Positions 10,838 through 13,384 of a stretch of 13,384 nucleotides of DNA are shown one piece after another. The position numbers and the translations under genes were made by a program. The notes beneath the pieces were generated by a model. It saw nothing but the letters and a program-made list of their open reading frames with translations, searched no databases and had not been told where the DNA came from. Source of the DNA: CAVPRW01 sp046727435 [NCBI: bacterium]. GTDB taxonomy: Bacteria > Tectomicrobia > Entotheonellia > J063. Every line of letters starts with the position of its first letter. Position 1 is the first letter of the stretch. The stretch covers positions 1 to 13,384 of the forward strand of contig JBKPCR010000086.1 of assembly GCA_046727435.1 (NCBI GenBank), written 5' to 3'.

Positions 10838-13384
10838 TCAAGCTAGCGCCGTCCTGATGCACTCCCCAAGCACCTCGACGAGTTCGGCCACGACCTGCAA
10901 CTCGCCCTCCTCCGCGCTCGTGAGCATAATGGGCTGGAAGTCGGGGTTGATGGGCTTCAGGGTAATCCGAGCGTGACGCCAGGAGTCGCCATCCGCGACT
11001 TTCTCGCTCAGGTAACGCTTGACGGTGTAACGCTCACCGCTATCGGGATCAATGGCGTCACGCAGTTGCACGAGCACGATCATGCCCTGTCGCGTGCCAA
11101 TGACAGGCGCCCTGAAGAGGCAGTACGAGCTATCCGGGATGGTGGGCTCCATCGACTTGCCGACGACCTGGGCGACAAACATGCCCCGGCGCAAGCGGCG
11201 TTTTGGGTCGACGGCGACCCACTCCCAGTTGTCGTCCTCGACGTGTTGGGGGTCGCTGAACGCTCCGGCAGCGGCCTGGAGGGGGACGAGCGGCACACAC
11301 GTGACGTAGCGCTCCTCGGGGCGTGGTTGGATGATCTGGAGCGTTGGCTGCGCTCCGGTGAGACCGTCCATGGGTTGCGTAGTAGTGCGCTCTACGGTCG
11401 CGCCAGCGCGGAATCGCGTGTATACCTCCGCTGCCATCAGCTCGGTGATGAACTTCTGAAACGGCAGATGATTCATGAACTGCACGAAGATCTCCTCGTT
11501 CTGGTCCATACGCTCCACGAAGAGATTCTCGATCAAGTGCTTGAACACCAGCTCGAACTTGTCGCCGGGATTGACCGCCGCGGCTTGCTTCAGGCCATCG
11601 TCGGCCATGGCGGCCTCGACGATCTGATCGAAGAATAGCTGGTCGGCCCGGTTGAAGTCGGTGCCGAAGCGCTCGTTCACGAGGTCGATCAATTGCGACA
11701 GCGGAACTGGCTGCGCGCGATCCAGGCCGCTCCCCACCTCCGTCGGGCCGTCGAGAGGCCGAGCGTCGCCATCCCGCAGACTGATCGATCCCTCGCTGAT
11801 CTTCTGCAGGCGGTAGTACTCCAGCCGCACCTCGTCGTCGAACTGGTAGGCGGACCCGCTATGCCGCCTGGGCAGCTTCGTAGCTAGATGTCGGAGGAAC
11901 ACATACAAGCGTTCGAGGTCCGAGTCCTGGTAGGGAATCACCTGGCTCAGGAATCCGTAGAGGTTTCGGAACGCCTGCACCTTACCGCGCCATAGCTCCG
12001 CTTCCTCCTCGTGCTCGTTCTGCAACACCGTGAAGCGGGAGACGGCCGGGTCGAGCGCGGCGTGCATCGCCTGATGATCCATCGGGCTCTGCTTCGGCTT
12101 TGGCATGAAGTAGACCGCGCAGAACCGCTCCACCTCTTCAGTCAGGTAGACCCCCGACGCATCGAGCTCGCCCTTAGTTTGGTACATGTGCGCGGGATCG
12201 ACTTCCTCGCCCATCTCCGCGCCTTCGTAGTAGGTCTTGAACGCCTCGCGGATCTCCTCACGGTCGTTCACGAAGTCGAGGACGAACGTGTCCTCTTTGA
12301 GCGGGTGGATTCGGTTCAGCCGTGATAGGGTCTGCACGGCCTGGATGCCAGCCAGCTGCTTGTCCACGTACATCGTGTGCAGCAGCGGCTGGTCGAAGCC
12401 AGTCTGATATTTTTCCGCCACGAGCAGCACCTGGTACTCCTGGGTGGCGAACTTCTCGGGCAGCTCCTTCTCCCGGATGCCCCGGTTCATCCCCTCTTCG
12501 GTGTAAGTGACGCCGGCAAGCTTGTCGTCCTGCACCGTGCCGGAGAACGCCACCAGCGTCTTGATGGGATAGCCCTTGCGCTGGATGTAGCGATCGAAGC
12601 TCTGCTTGTAGCGCACGGCTTCCAGGCGCGAACCCGTGACCACCATCGCCTTGGCCCGGCCACCGATCTTGTGGCGCGTCACGGCGTTGAAGTGCTCGAC
12701 CATCACTTCGGTCTTCTGGGCGATGTTATGCGGATGTAGCCTCATGAAGCGCGCCAACGCCCTCGACGCCTTCTTGCGCTCCACGTTCGGGTCGTTGTCA
12801 CAGGCTTTCAGCAGTTTGAAGTATGTCGCGTAGGTCGTGTAGTGCTTCAGCACGTCGAGGATGAACCCCTCTTCGATCGCCTGACGCATGGTGTAGCGGT
12901 GCACCGGCTGCCCATCCTGGCCAAAGACGGCGAGGGTTTTGTGCTTGGGCGTCGCCGTGAAGGCGAAAAAGCTCAGGTTCGCCTGTCGGCCGCGCTTGGC
13001 CATGCTACGGAACAGCTCCTCCATGTTTTCGAGGCCCTCTTCTGCTGCCTGCCGCTGGGCCTCCTCGCGTAATCCAGCGCCCCCCAGCACCTCCTTGAGT
13101 TCGGTGGCCGTCTCACCACCCGGCGAGCTGTGCGCCTCGTCGATGATCACGGCGCAGCGCCGCGTCGGTAGGGTGCCAGTGCCGCTGATGCCCCGTTCCT
13201 CAGCCATCTTGAGCAACTGTCGCGACACGAACGGAAACTTCTGCAGCGTGGTAATGATCACCGGCACCGCGTTCTCGAGCGCCTCGGCCAGTTGCCGCGA
13301 GCTCTCGTCGATCTTCTGCACCACACCGCGCTTGTGCTCGAACTGATAGATCGTGTCCTGCAATTGCTGGTCGAGCACCACCCG
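10838..13384 (-). CDS. hsdR: Type I restriction HsdR subunit (C-terminal part) fused to an S24 LexA-like peptidase domain; runs off right edge
   Basis: The frame is open at the right edge; 848 residues are visible (847 counted from the GTG at 13381). The missing N-terminus should hold the nuclease and Walker A motif. Visible superfamily 2 helicase motifs are [11 protein letters not shown] (Ia-like), [14 protein letters not shown] (II, DEAH at 81-84), FFAFTATPK (III), [12 protein letters not shown] (V, about 321-332) and [11 protein letters not shown] (VI, about 347-357). These are typical of HsdR, the ATP-driven DNA translocase and cleavage subunit. The HsdR C-terminal helical region ends near [16 protein letters not shown]. 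After a linker the frame enters an S24/LexA-type domain: [10 protein letters not shown], an AAAG site (Ala705-Gly706), [17 protein letters not shown] (Ser743) and ERYTVKRY (Lys788), ending at residue 847. The hsdM and hsdS partners are not in the window. The stop is TGA at 10838-10840. Confidence 0.9.
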   Translation of the reverse strand, partial: RVVLDQQLQDTIYQFEHKRGVVQKIDESSRQLAEALENAVPVIITTLQKFPFVSRQLLKMAEERGISGTGTLPTRRCAVIIDEAHSSPGGETATELKEVLGGAGLREEAQRQAAEEGLENMEELFRSMAKRGRQANLSFFAFTATPKHKTLAVFGQDGQPVHRYTMRQAIEEGFILDVLKHYTTYATYFKLLKACDNDPNVERKKASRALARFMRLHPHNIAQKTEVMVEHFNAVTRHKIGGRAKAMVVTGSRLEAVRYKQSFDRYIQRKGYPIKTLVAFSGTVQDDKLAGVTYTEEGMNRGIREKELPEKFATQEYQVLLVAEKYQTGFDQPLLHTMYVDKQLAGIQAVQTLSRLNRIHPLKEDTFVLDFVNDREEIREAFKTYYEGAEMGEEVDPAHMYQTKGELDASGVYLTEEVERFCAVYFMPKPKQSPMDHQAMHAALDPAVSRFTVLQNEHEEEAELWRGKVQAFRNLYGFLSQVIPYQDSDLERLYVFLRHLATKLPRRHSGSAYQFDDEVRLEYYRLQKISEGSISLRDGDARPLDGPTEVGSGLDRAQPVPLSQLIDLVNERFGTDFNRADQLFFDQIVEAAMADDGLKQAAAVNPGDKFELVFKHLIENLFVERMDQNEEIFVQFMNHLPFQKFITELMAAEVYTRFRAGATVERTTTQPMDGLTGAQPTLQIIQPRPEERYVTCVPLVPLQAAAGAFSDPQHVEDDNWEWVAVDPKRRLRRGMFVAQVVGKSMEPTIPDSSYCLFRAPVIGTRQGMIVLVQLRDAIDPDSGERYTVKRYLSEKVADGDSWRHARITLKPINPDFQPIMLTSAEEGELQVVAELVEVLGECIRTALA

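Noticed and set aside
1-13384. CRISPR arrays, tRNA or rRNA genes
   Set aside because: No regularly spaced repeats, cloverleaf arms or conserved rRNA segments were found on either strand.

Overview
The window is a GC-rich bacterial chromosome segment. It has densely packed genes, strong GGAGG-type ribosome binding sites and several long antisense open frames, which are a by-product of high GC. No marker here fixes the taxon. The content (a large-genome catabolic amidohydrolase cluster, many decayed insertion sequences and a type I restriction gene) would suit an uncultured soil or sponge-associated lineage, but that is a guess.

Layout. (1) 1-2270, minus strand: the start of a SUI1/YciH-type translation factor running off the left edge, a Gfo/Idh/MocA-type protein and a PuuE-like polysaccharide deacetylase. 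(2) About 2300-5020: a graveyard of mobile and broken genes. It holds the C-terminal tail of an IS91-type transposase, a truncated and frameshifted IS6-type transposase, a pRiA4b ORF-3-like fragment fused to it at a microhomology, an internal piece of a family-5 ABC substrate-binding protein, an intact SAM methyltransferase, and a 110-bp element with perfect 14-bp inverted ends. (3) 5283-9268: a small-molecule catabolic block. A SnoaL-like gene on the plus strand converges on a three-gene minus-strand series: amidohydrolase-2, hydantoinase-like cyclic amidohydrolase, alpha/beta hydrolase. The series is led by a good TTGACA promoter with a palindrome in its spacer. Together these suggest ring opening and hydrolysis of a cyclic amide or lactone-type substrate, identity unknown. 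(4) 9348-9850: gene-poor, with at most a transposase tail. (5) 9851-13384, minus strand: a PIN-type toxin/antitoxin pair downstream of the C-terminal two thirds of a type I restriction HsdR subunit.

The most unusual item is this HsdR. After its helicase and C-terminal regions the same reading frame continues into a complete LexA/UmuD-like S24 peptidase domain, with the Ser (GKSMEP), the Lys (YTVKRY) and a suitably spaced upstream Ala-Gly bond. This suggests a restriction motor whose C-terminus could be cut or sensed during DNA damage. Two enzymes in the window lack expected catalytic residues: the alpha/beta hydrolase has Thr in place of the nucleophile Ser, and the Gfo/Idh/MocA protein has EAR in place of EKP. 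Functions are assigned by motif recognition only; no database search was possible.
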